This document shows, in pieces, positions 7,952 through 15,200 of a DNA stretch of 64,000 nt (positions within the stretch are counted from its first letter, which is position 1; each line of letters begins with the position of its first letter). Made by a program: the position numbers and the translations under genes. The notes beneath the pieces were generated by a model. The model worked only from the letters and a program-made list of their open reading frames with translations. It was not told the origin of the DNA and made no database searches. Origin of the DNA: CBDFKU01 sp965248975 (GTDB lineage: Bacteria; Chloroflexota; Dehalococcoidia; Lucifugimonadales; JAGWBF01); the NCBI GenBank assembly GCA_965248975.1, contig CBDFKU010000011.1:72367-136366 (forward strand), written 5' to 3'.

Positions 7952-8584
7952 TTACTCCACAGCCAAAAGGATTATCGTTATCGTGTTTCCGGAGCCCACA
8001 TCTATCACGTTGTAGCGAATGTAGGAAACTGGGGCGTCGACTTTGAAGGTGGCTCCTTCAGGAATGGCTCCTTCGTTGATGAGGTCGAACCAGTTTGTGC
8101 CGTCCAGGCTTCCCTGCACGTCTATGTCCGCGTTGGATGCTCCCGCCGTGCGGGACCAGGCGCGGGTGAACTTGGACTTGGGGCCCTTGCTCATGTCCAG
8201 CGTCGCTCCCGTGCCGTTGGCCGTTATCCCGGTGGCGGTCTGCATGTACTCCCGCTGATAGTCCTCTGCATTGTCCGGGTCGACCAGCTTGACGGCCAGG
8301 ACGCCGCGCTCGTCGAAGAAGGCGTCTACTCTGTCTGCATCGGTCACGGCGGTAGGGACACCGCTGTGGGCCTTTCCTCCCACCTTGACCGGGTTGCCGG
8401 CATCCGGGGCGTCGTGGGCCACCGAGCCGGCGATCAACGGGCGCCCGGCCGAGTCGACCAACAGGTATGTATTGTCGCCGTCGGCCACCGACGGGGCGGT
8501 CGCCTGGTACTTGCTCCGTATTTTCAGGAGGCGATCCTTGGAGCCGGCCGGATCGTCGTGCTTCCCTTCCGCGTATCCGCCCAT
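7952..8584 (-). CDS. Phage-module beta-rich protein, unknown (210 aa)
   Basis: The product is Gly/Asp-rich and beta-patterned. A central stretch (VDAFFDERGVLAVKLVD) and a GSLDGTNWFDL motif near residue 160 recall domains of phage decoration or tail-surface proteins. No membrane segment or signal is seen. It is packed between two structural genes with spacings of three bases, so a virion role is likely. Function is inferred from place only. Confidence 0.65.
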   Translation of the reverse strand: MGGYAEGKHDDPAGSKDRLLKIRSKYQATAPSVADGDNTYLLVDSAGRPLIAGSVAHDAPDAGNPVKVGGKAHSGVPTAVTDADRVDAFFDERGVLAVKLVDPDNAEDYQREYMQTATGITANGTGATLDMSKGPKSKFTRAWSRTAGASNADIDVQGSLDGTNWFDLINEGAIPEGATFKVDAPVSYIRYNVIDVGSGNTITIILLAVE

Positions 8585-8587
8585 GAG

Positions 8588-9040
8588 CTATACGTCGTAG
8601 TAGAAGATGTAAGCGTTGCCCACCAGGCCGGCCGCGGCGCCCGAAGCCTTGCTCCCGGTGATGTAGCCGGTGGCGCCGCCCTTGCCATCCAGGCGCTGTC
8701 TGGATTTCCCGTTGGTTCCCTTGTCCTCGATATTGTCCTCAGCCGCCGCTGCGGCCCCCACGTCCACCCCGTCCAGCAGGTTGTCGGAGCTGGTCGTGGC
8801 GTCGACGGCGGTGCCGAAATCGGCGGTACAGGCGGCCGTGGACTTGGTGGTGCGGTCTATGGCGATGCGTACCACCACGATGGCGCTGGACTCCGGGTTC
8901 TGCCAGCCCAGGATGCCGCCGGCCGTATCTAAGGCCCCCAGGGCGACCTTGGCGCACCTCAGCGCCACGGGACTGGCGTCCGAGGTCATCAGGTCCTTGA
9001 CTTGCTCGGCCACAGGACTGTTCTTCGATGGATTGGCCAT
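8588..9040 (-). CDS. Phage-module small protein, possible capsid decoration
   Basis: A strong ribosome binding site (AAGGAGG) lies seven bases before the ATG at 9040, implying high expression like the capsid gene just upstream. The 150 residues are Ala/Gly/Asp-rich with few aromatics and end YIFYYDV. Short abundant proteins right after the major capsid gene are often decoration proteins. I cannot name a family. Confidence 0.65.
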   Translation of the reverse strand: MANPSKNSPVAEQVKDLMTSDASPVALRCAKVALGALDTAGGILGWQNPESSAIVVVRIAIDRTTKSTAACTADFGTAVDATTSSDNLLDGVDVGAAAAAEDNIEDKGTNGKSRQRLDGKGGATGYITGSKASGAAAGLVGNAYIFYYDV

Positions 9041-9064
9041 TGTTAACCTCCTTTTCGCTTGATA

Positions 9065-9100
9065 CCCCTCTCCCTCTGGGAGAGGGGCCAGGGTCAGGGT
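9065..9100. repeat. CCCCTCTCCC palindrome with GGGTCAGGG tail
   Basis: CCCCTCTCCC, loop TCT, then GGGAGAGGGG is a perfect 10-bp hairpin, followed by CCAGGGTCAGGG. A related arrangement occurs at 53186-53222 and a weaker one at 30499-30532. It lies directly beyond the stop of the capsid gene, where it could set mRNA ends between capsid and downstream genes. Confidence 0.7.
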
Positions 9101-10435
9101 CTATGCAACACCGGTGATGTTGTACTGTATCGCCGTGTGGGTGGCGCTGGATCGGGTACCCGTGCGCTCGGCGAAAGCGATGCGTAGGCTCATTACCATG
9201 ATGTTCTGCCTCTTCTGGATGTCCCGGTCAGTCTCGATGGCCAGCTCCCTGCGGAAACCCACCCGCCACTGGGATCGGTTGACGATCAGCAGCCGGCCAG
9301 TGTTGGTGCCGTTGCCGCCATCGGTGACTTTGCCGTCGGTGTCGGCCAGCTTCATCTGCTCCGATACGATGACCGGTATCCCTTCCACGGCCCCCAGCTG
9401 TCCCCGCAGCAGGGTGGCGTTGGGCCCCAGCTTGTTCAGGGTGCGGAAGTTGGAGACGCTGAGGGACCGGATGTAGCTGTTGACGTCCATGACATAGGCC
9501 AGCTCCGACGGTCGGACGCCGTACCTACCCAGCTTGCTGCGGATCTCGTTGAACATGTCGTCGGACACGGCGGCGCCGTGGTTGTTGGCCTGGCCGGTGT
9601 TGTCCACCAGGGGCAGGTGGACCAACCCGTCGAAGCCCAGGAGCCAGTGGCCCTTGCCGGCGTCGGTCTTGGATATGGTGGCGCCGTCGGCGTTGATGTT
9701 GTTGGTCGTGGTGCTGTCACCGTTCAGCACGACGTCGTCGATGACCTCGGCGGCGTTGCGCACCAGCGAGCTGCGGACCTCCGAGGCCCTGGCGATGATG
9801 GCGTCCTCGTCCAGGGTGAGGGACCAGGGCACCTGCCCAACCAACTCGTAGGACGTGAGGGTTTGCTTGGCCGTGGCCAGGGCCGTGCTGGTGGTGGCCA
9901 GGTTCTCCGTTCCCGGGTACCAGTTAACGGCCCCCAGCTGAAGGGGGATCTCGAACGGGTCCGAAGGCATCTCCACCCTGGAGAACAGGGGAGAGACCAG
10001 CGTTTCCAGGTTCACGTCCATCCACAGGGCGCTGGCCTCCTGGGTGGGTACTAGCTCGTCGCCGGTGCCGGTGGTGGTGCTATCCATGGCGGCCTTCAGG
10101 TTGGCCTGCCACTCCTCCAGCATCCTGGGGTTCAGTCCCAGGGGCTGGCGCATCTGTGCGTTGAGGATGCTGCGCATGTGCGCCAGGTCCATCAGGTCCA
10201 GGCCTTGGTACTTGCCATAGGGCACCCGCGGCCTGTCCAGCCCGCCGTATTTGGACAGCACGGCCTGCTTCTCGCCGTCCCGCCACAGGTCCTGGATGCG
10301 GGCTACCTGGGAAGCCACCCGGTCCACCTCTTCCTTGAGGGGAGGAATCTCCTTGTCCATCCGGGCGTCGTAGAAGTCGCGGATGGACGCCACCTCGCGT
10401 TTGATCATGCTCAGCTCTTGGGCTCCGATGGTCAT
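9101..10435 (-). CDS. Major capsid protein (HK97 fold)
   Basis: The ATG at 10435 has AAGGAGG seven bases upstream and gives 444 residues. Residues ~1-60 form a charged coiled coil (IRDFYDARMDKEIPPLKEEV), typical of the delta scaffolding domain removed by the prohead protease. The rest carries HK97 capsid landmarks: SPLFSRVEMPSDPFEIP, the AIIARASEVRSSLVRN helix, YVMDVNSYIR, and the C-terminal GRLLIVNRSQWRVGFRRE. The protease gene lies directly upstream, as in HK97-type modules. The frame is intact. Confidence 0.92.
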   Translation of the reverse strand: MTIGAQELSMIKREVASIRDFYDARMDKEIPPLKEEVDRVASQVARIQDLWRDGEKQAVLSKYGGLDRPRVPYGKYQGLDLMDLAHMRSILNAQMRQPLGLNPRMLEEWQANLKAAMDSTTTGTGDELVPTQEASALWMDVNLETLVSPLFSRVEMPSDPFEIPLQLGAVNWYPGTENLATTSTALATAKQTLTSYELVGQVPWSLTLDEDAIIARASEVRSSLVRNAAEVIDDVVLNGDSTTTNNINADGATISKTDAGKGHWLLGFDGLVHLPLVDNTGQANNHGAAVSDDMFNEIRSKLGRYGVRPSELAYVMDVNSYIRSLSVSNFRTLNKLGPNATLLRGQLGAVEGIPVIVSEQMKLADTDGKVTDGGNGTNTGRLLIVNRSQWRVGFRRELAIETDRDIQKRQNIMVMSLRIAFAERTGTRSSATHTAIQYNITGVA

Positions 10436-10483
10436 ACATACCTCCTTCTTTCGTCTCGGGTTCACACCCGACCTCTGGTACGA

Positions 10484-11185
10484 CTAACGCCTGGCACTCC
10501 GTAAGATATCCAGTATCTCCTCCAGTGGATTCCCCTCCGCTTCCTGCGAGTCACTGAAGCCCCGCCCGCTGTAGTAGCTCTGCATGCGGGGAGTCCCGTC
10601 CAGAGCTTTCTTCAAGGCGCTCTGGTTGGCGGGAACGGGGGCGGCGCTGATCTCCAACAGCTCCTGTCGGGCGAATATGATGCCCAGGGCCTCCCCGGTA
10701 CGGCCGTCCCTTCTTGTCTCGTACTGGAGAGGCTTGAATCCCACGGACACCCCCCTCTGATAGCCGCCCCGGTACAGTGATGCCACCTCCTGAGCGAACT
10801 CGGTGGGGCCGAACTCCATGGCGGCCATCAGACCTCCGGCGTCCTTCCAAACCTCCACCGCCCTGCCGATGGCGGGCCGGGTGTAGTCGTGGGCCCACAG
10901 GAACACCGGGTTCCGGGTGTAGTGGCGTAGGTCCCATCCCTCGACGCGTACCACGTCGCCATGGCGGTCCACCTCTTCGTTGGAGACGACGAAGGTCATC
11001 TCGGACTCGCGGCTGCGGCCGCCATTCCTGGACGGCGGCACCACCTCTCGGCCTGCTGGGGCCAGGGCCGCCAGCGCGGGCCCCTGGCTCCACTTGCGGA
11101 GATGCGGCGCGTCACTCAGGCCCCGCTCGTAGGAGTCCAGGGCCTCCAGCAGCCGTTCCCGCTCCCACAGCTCCGACTCGTTCAT
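10484..11185 (-). CDS. Prohead serine protease (HK97 family, peptidase U35-like)
   Basis: The 233-residue protein carries VDRHGDVVRVEGWDL and NPVFLWAHDYTRPAIG, whose His is a catalytic residue in the family. It also has GVSVGFKP with the nucleophile Ser, and ELLEISAAPVPANQSA, the family's closing motif. Such enzymes cleave the capsid delta domain during head maturation. GAGAGGTGCC provides the ribosome site before the ATG at 11185. The gene is preceded by a promoter and a hairpin (11225-11326), so it heads its own block. Confidence 0.9.
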   Translation of the reverse strand: MNESELWERERLLEALDSYERGLSDAPHLRKWSQGPALAALAPAGREVVPPSRNGGRSRESEMTFVVSNEEVDRHGDVVRVEGWDLRHYTRNPVFLWAHDYTRPAIGRAVEVWKDAGGLMAAMEFGPTEFAQEVASLYRGGYQRGVSVGFKPLQYETRRDGRTGEALGIIFARQELLEISAAPVPANQSALKKALDGTPRMQSYYSGRGFSDSQEAEGNPLEEILDILRSARR

Positions 11186-11224
11186 ATGGCACCTCTCTTC
11201 GTGATGGTTGGGTCCCCTGCGGAC

Positions 11225-11261
11225 AAAAAAGAGGGACGGACCCCACGGGGTCCGTCCCTCT
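11225..11261 (-). terminator. Terminator-like hairpin in leader of protease/capsid block
   Basis: A 15-bp perfect stem (AGAGGGACGGACCCC and its complement, 11230-11261) is followed on the minus strand by six T residues. It lies between the promoter at 11297-11326 and the protease start, so a transcript from that promoter meets it after about 65 bases. It would act as an attenuator or produce a short RNA. Confidence 0.8.
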
Positions 11262-11296
11262 GGTGTTTCGCCTGGGTGTTTTGTTGACTGATTACA

Positions 11297-11326
11297 AGCC
11301 TATCGATTCGGTCCTTGGAGTGTCAA
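11297..11326 (-). promoter_or_regulatory. Sigma-70-type promoter, phage cassette B
   Basis: On the minus strand TTGACA (11326-11321), an 18-base spacer and TAGGCT (11302-11297). Spacer sequence and length closely match cassette A at 15051-15080. It points toward the protease and capsid genes. Confidence 0.7.
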
Positions 11327-11380
11327 TGTAGGGGTGTCAGGGCGCACTTTTTGGCTATCTGGAGCCATCCTTAGTGTATC

Positions 11381-11783
11381 CTACGTCGTACTGGGGGGCT
11401 GCGCAACTCTCAACGGTATGTGGATCATTTCGTGCCCTTGTACCACCACGTGGACCGCGTACTGCGAAAATTTGGGGAATTCTAGGTTGCCGAGCGCTAT
11501 TGCGATTCGTCCTGGAGTTTCAGTTGCTCCTGGCGGAGGGACGGGAACATTGAAAGTGCCGTTGATCGGAGGAATAAGATCAGCCCCATCTGCATCGATC
11601 AATCTAATGATAATCTCTTTGTCACCGGCCGGCAATGCTCGCTCTAATCTGCGCCACTAGATGAAATTGCGGGTGAACTGCCGGCACTTGATTAGTGTGG
11701 ATTGTATCAAAGCCTATTCCGAGGGCATTGATCTTCCCTCCGACTTCTGCGTAATCACAAATAAATGCGAAGTCGACGTCCAA
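11381..11783 (-). pseudogene. DUF6941-like small protein, frameshifted
   Basis: A TTG at 11783 behind AAGGAG starts DVDFAFICDYAEVGGKIN ... LVAQIRASIAG. After a frame change near 11626 the protein continues DKEIIIRLIDADG ... LEFPKFSQYAVHVVVQGHE ... PLRV. Joined, this is about 133 residues and fits a family of small proteins that I believe is catalogued as DUF6941. The repair needs one base removed, unlike most other breaks here. Function is unknown. Its place between portal and protease genes is unusual. Confidence 0.65.
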
Positions 11784-11911
11784 GACTCAATCTCCTTCCC
11801 CTCACCACCGTCGGACTTGGTCCCCTCACCAGATGACTTTAGAGTGACGTTGACTACCGCCTTCTGCGGAATTTGCTGGTGGATCACGACCTTCGTCTCA
11901 ACTTGGGCCAT
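11714..11911 (-). CDS. Small protein upstream of DUF6941-like gene (65 aa)
   Basis: The ATG at 11911 has an excellent AGGAGG six bases upstream. The product MAQVETKVVIHQQIPQ ... is polar with no membrane segment, and its end overlaps the DUF6941-like start by 70 bases. Strong initiation signals support a real gene; the function is unknown. Overlap with the next gene suggests the pair is made together. Confidence 0.55.
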   Translation of the reverse strand: MAQVETKVVIHQQIPQKAVVNVTLKSSGEGTKSDGGEGKEIESWTSTSHLFVITQKSEGRSMPSE

Positions 11912-12016
11912 TTTAAGCCTCCTGTTTACCTAGGCAAACAATATTTCTTTCAAAGTATTTGGGAATGTCAACTACGTGCCAATCAGCGGGTACGGGCACC
12001 GGTTCCATGGATATCG

Positions 12017-13278
12017 CTAATTGGGACTGTGCAGTGGCGCATCCCCCCAGGGGACGTCGGGGAGGTTGCGATCGCGGCGGACCTCGTTGATGGTCAGTAC
12101 GCCCCGGTCCAGCAGCTTCGCATCCCGCTCCACCCGGCTGTTTTCGTCCTCCCGCGTCGCCTCTATGGCGCTCAGGTCGACTCCACCCGAAGCTCCGGGT
12201 AGCCCAGAAGGGGCATCAGCTTCTCTGTGAGCTGCTCCTCGAGGAACTTCATCTCGGGGACCATGGTGTTGCGCCAGAACAGCCGCTCAGCCGTGTTGAT
12301 GTTGTCGAAGGTGGCCTTCTGGAGGTCCGAGAGAAGCGGCAGCGGCACGCCGTAGGCCCGGCTGACGTCCTCCAGGCTCCAACGCAGCCCCTGGATGAAC
12401 TCCATCTCCCGGTGGCTCAGGCCCAGGGTCTTGATGTCCTTGATGAAGCTGGCTATGGCGGGGCGGTGTGCGTTGCCCGGCCCCCTGTACCGCTTGTCCC
12501 AGCGCTGGTAGAAGTCCTCTACCTCCTCGTCGCTCATGGCCTCCTCGGTGGTGAAGATCAGGTCGGGCTGGGCCGAGTTCCTGAAGAAGTTGCGGTTGAA
12601 CTTCAAAGCGTCCAGGCCCATGTCCGCCGACAGCCTCAGTGGGGCCACGGGGGACAGGCCGGCGTACTCCTCCAGCGGGTTAAAGTAGCGCATCCAGATC
12701 ATCTCCTGGGGAGTGTAGGCCACGGGCCCCGTCATACCCAGGTACACGTATCCCCTGATGTACTGCTGCTTATCCGGCAGGATGCGGACCCGGTCGGGCC
12801 GCAGGGGCCATATCTCACGCCGGCCGGACTGGTCCCTCTCCAGCGCCCAGAAGGCGGACCCCCACAGGTTGAAGTAGATCTCCGTGGCCCTCCACAGGTC
12901 CCCCCGGCTGTACCAACCGTTCACCCGGTCCAGGAGCCGTTGCGCCGGGTGGGCGCCGCCCACCGGCAGCCATCCGGCGGACCCTCCGGCTTCGCCTGTG
13001 GGCCCGCCTTCCACCCGCCGTAGCACCGACACGGGGGGACGGGCCAGCGCCTCGCTGCGCACCCGTATGGCGGCGTACACCGGCACCGAGATTGCGTAGT
13101 AGTCGCCGTAGGACGTCCTGGCCCAGTCCTGCCCCAACCCGGCCGTCTCCTGGTACCGGTCCACGTCCACGGTGGACGCCCGGTTGCTCTTCCTGGAGGT
13201 GGACTCCCGGTCCCTCCTCCTCAGAAATCCGGTGACGCTATTCATGAGGCCCGTGCCGCCCATTCTTCTGCCACGCAT
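12017..13278 (-). pseudogene. Phage portal protein (HK97 type), frameshifted near C-terminus
   Basis: The reading from 13278 shows the portal pattern: VYAAIRVRSEALARPPVSV, WYSRGDLWRATEIYFNLWG, YTPQEMIWMRYFNP, and YGVPLPLLSDLQKATFDN. This frame stops at 12172, after LRVEST. The usual C-terminal part (DLSAIEATRED ... LDRGVLTINEVRRDRNLP) continues in another frame to 12017. Adding one G at the GAGTC near 12180 would restore a ~420-residue portal, so this may be a base-call error. The portal forms the ring through which terminase packages DNA. Confidence 0.85.
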
Positions 13279-13306
13279 AGGTCCTTCTCCTCGTAGTGTC
13301 GTTTTG

Positions 13307-14740
13307 TTAGCCCCACAGCCGTACCCTGCGCTTTGAGAGGAAGCACATCATCAGCGCGTCGGCCTTGTCGGGCGACGGTACGCCGCGGCTGCGCATATCA
13401 TCCTTGCTCTCCACTATAACCTGACCCAGGCTGTTGAATGAGTACCGCAAGGCCGCCAGCTGCCCCACCAGTTCGTTGTCGGCGGGTATCTCCAGGGCGG
13501 AGTCCATGAAAAGCTGGCGCAGGTTCCAGTACCCCTCGGCCCGGAGGTTGACATAATGCGACGGGTCTTTGGCCTGCCTGCCCACGTTTATTCCCTGGAC
13601 CTTGTGGCCCTGCTCCCGCAGCCGGTCCACCACCCCCGCGCCGATGCCCACCTCGTCCACCACTACCTCCTGGGGCTGCCAGGCTTCGATGGCGTCGACC
13701 AAGCGGCCTACCAGCTTCATGGTGTCCAGTCCGCGGAAGGTCTGGACCTCCTCGACAGACATTCCCCGCCTCTTCAGGATGACGCTCTTGTCCGAGCCGA
13801 AGCAGGCCACGTCCACCGCGATGCCCACAGGCTCGGAGCTATTAGCGGCATCCAGGCCGGAAGTGGAGCCGGTGCGTGCCCTTATCGCCGCCTCGATCCA
13901 GGACAGGGGAATAAGGGTATCTTCCTCCTGGTCGGGGAACTCTCCCAGCACACGGGCCAGGTATATGGGGTTATCCTCGCCCCACACCTTCCGTCGCTCC
14001 TCCACCCAGCGGCGGCTTACGAGCCCTCGGATGGGTTTCTTCCCTTTCTGGATATCGGCTTGGAGGTTGGGGCTCTCCAGGGCCGAGATGGTGATGGTGT
14101 GGTATAGCTCACGGTCCTCGTAGAATGCCCGGCGGAAGGTGCCGCTCATGGTGGTGGGGTTGCCGATGAGCAGTAGCTTGCAGTTCTCGGAGGTCATTAC
14201 CGCCTCGATAGCCTCGTAGATGGTCTCCTCGACGCCCTCGGCCTCATCCACCACGATGAGCATGTTGGGGCAATGGAACCCCTGGAACTCATCGTCGCTG
14301 TCCGCGGAGAGGCCCATGGCGAAGCGACCCTCGCCCATCTCCAGCCGGGTGTCCAGCAATGTGCCCCCCAGCTGGCGTTTGGCCCGGCGATACAACCTGT
14401 GCACCTCCCGCCACAGGACGTAGCGCACCTGGCGGAAGGTGGGCGCCGTGCTCAGCACCACTGCCGGCTCGTAGCTGGACAGGAACCAGAGGATGGCCAC
14501 GGCGGCGGAGAATCCTTTGCCCAGGCCGTTGCCCGATTTCACGGCCACCCGCTGGTGGGTTTTGAGGGCCTTCAGGACCTCCTTCTGCTTGCTCCAGAGC
14601 GTCACCCCGAGCACTTTGCCCGCGAATCCCACCGGGCCCGCGCGGTACTCCTGGCGAGGCTCGATTGGCGGTATCTTGGCGGGCCGATTCGACCCGGTCA
14701 CGTTATTCATCTGATCCCTTGGCATGAGTTCCTCTGGCAT
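13307..14740 (-). CDS. terL: Phage terminase large subunit
   Basis: The 477-residue protein has an ATPase half and a nuclease half. Walker A is VKSGNGLGKG (about residue 68), Walker B is MLIVVDEAEG (~162), and the coupling motif is LLIGNPTTMSG. The C-terminal RNase H-like nuclease shows its acidic residues in VDVACFGSDKS, EVVVDEVGIGAG and SPDKADALMM. This motor packages genomic DNA into heads. Its start overlaps the zinc-ribbon gene by 38 bases, and the portal gene follows 28 bases later. The frame is intact. Confidence 0.93.
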   Translation of the reverse strand: MPEELMPRDQMNNVTGSNRPAKIPPIEPRQEYRAGPVGFAGKVLGVTLWSKQKEVLKALKTHQRVAVKSGNGLGKGFSAAVAILWFLSSYEPAVVLSTAPTFRQVRYVLWREVHRLYRRAKRQLGGTLLDTRLEMGEGRFAMGLSADSDDEFQGFHCPNMLIVVDEAEGVEETIYEAIEAVMTSENCKLLLIGNPTTMSGTFRRAFYEDRELYHTITISALESPNLQADIQKGKKPIRGLVSRRWVEERRKVWGEDNPIYLARVLGEFPDQEEDTLIPLSWIEAAIRARTGSTSGLDAANSSEPVGIAVDVACFGSDKSVILKRRGMSVEEVQTFRGLDTMKLVGRLVDAIEAWQPQEVVVDEVGIGAGVVDRLREQGHKVQGINVGRQAKDPSHYVNLRAEGYWNLRQLFMDSALEIPADNELVGQLAALRYSFNSLGQVIVESKDDMRSRGVPSPDKADALMMCFLSKRRVRLWG

Positions 14741-14921
14741 CGAGTCCCTCGGCGTTTATCATCATGGTATCCTTCTGCACGACTGCATCCGCCCCCGGCC
14801 TTCGCTGGCAGGGCGGACTGAAGATGTAGCCGCACTGGTCGCATCGGTAGACGTCGTTGTCTCTGGGGAGCCTCTTGGCCAGCTTGATCAACCGGACGCA
14901 GCCACATCGTCGACACCCCAT
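14703..14921 (-). CDS. Zinc-ribbon small protein at head of phage block
   Basis: The ATG at 14921 follows AAGGAGGG, giving 72 residues. Two Cys pairs (CRRCGC near residue 3 and CDQCGY about residue 26) would bind one zinc ion. Its 3' end overlaps the terminase start, suggesting coupled translation. Zinc ribbons beside terminase can be small-subunit or HNH-like helpers, but no HNH residues are seen here. Confidence 0.65.
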   Translation of the reverse strand: MGCRRCGCVRLIKLAKRLPRDNDVYRCDQCGYIFSPPCQRRPGADAVVQKDTMMINAEGLDARGTHAKGSDE

Positions 14922-14954
14922 CGTCCCTCCTTGATATAGCAAAATAACGGGGGC

Positions 14955-15044
14955 AAAAATAAAGGACCCGCGTTTCCCTGTGAACTCACGGCCGGCCGGT
15001 ATCCGGTAGGCCGATGAGTGGGGAAGCCGGGTCCGTCCCTGGCT
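14955..15044 (-). ncRNA. Structured leader / possible short RNA, phage cassette A
   Basis: A transcript from the promoter at 15051-15080 would run through an imperfect long hairpin pairing GGACCCGCG (14964-14972) with the region ending CGGGTCC (15028-15034). Nested pairing occurs in the GGCC-rich middle. It then meets a T-rich run (minus-strand complement of 14955-14963). This is the same promoter-hairpin-T plan as at 11225-11326, and both share GGGACGGACCC. It may be an attenuator, a put-like antitermination site or a short RNA. Confidence 0.5.
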
Positions 15045-15050
15045 AAGTTC

Positions 15051-15080
15051 AGCCTACGATTTCGATTCTGGAGGTGTCAA
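15051..15080 (-). promoter_or_regulatory. Sigma-70-type promoter, phage cassette A
   Basis: On the minus strand TTGACA (15080-15075), an 18-base spacer and TAGGCT (15056-15051). It is near-identical in plan and partly in spacer sequence to 11297-11326. It drives toward the zinc ribbon and terminase genes. Confidence 0.7.
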
Positions 15081-15200
15081 CGACGGCATGGCATAAGTGT
15101 CGGAAGACCATTGGAGGTGCTTCCATCCATTCTTATGGGTGCTTTCCCTGTGTACCTGGCGAGAGGGGACATATAGCATGGATCATAGGGAGATAGCTAG

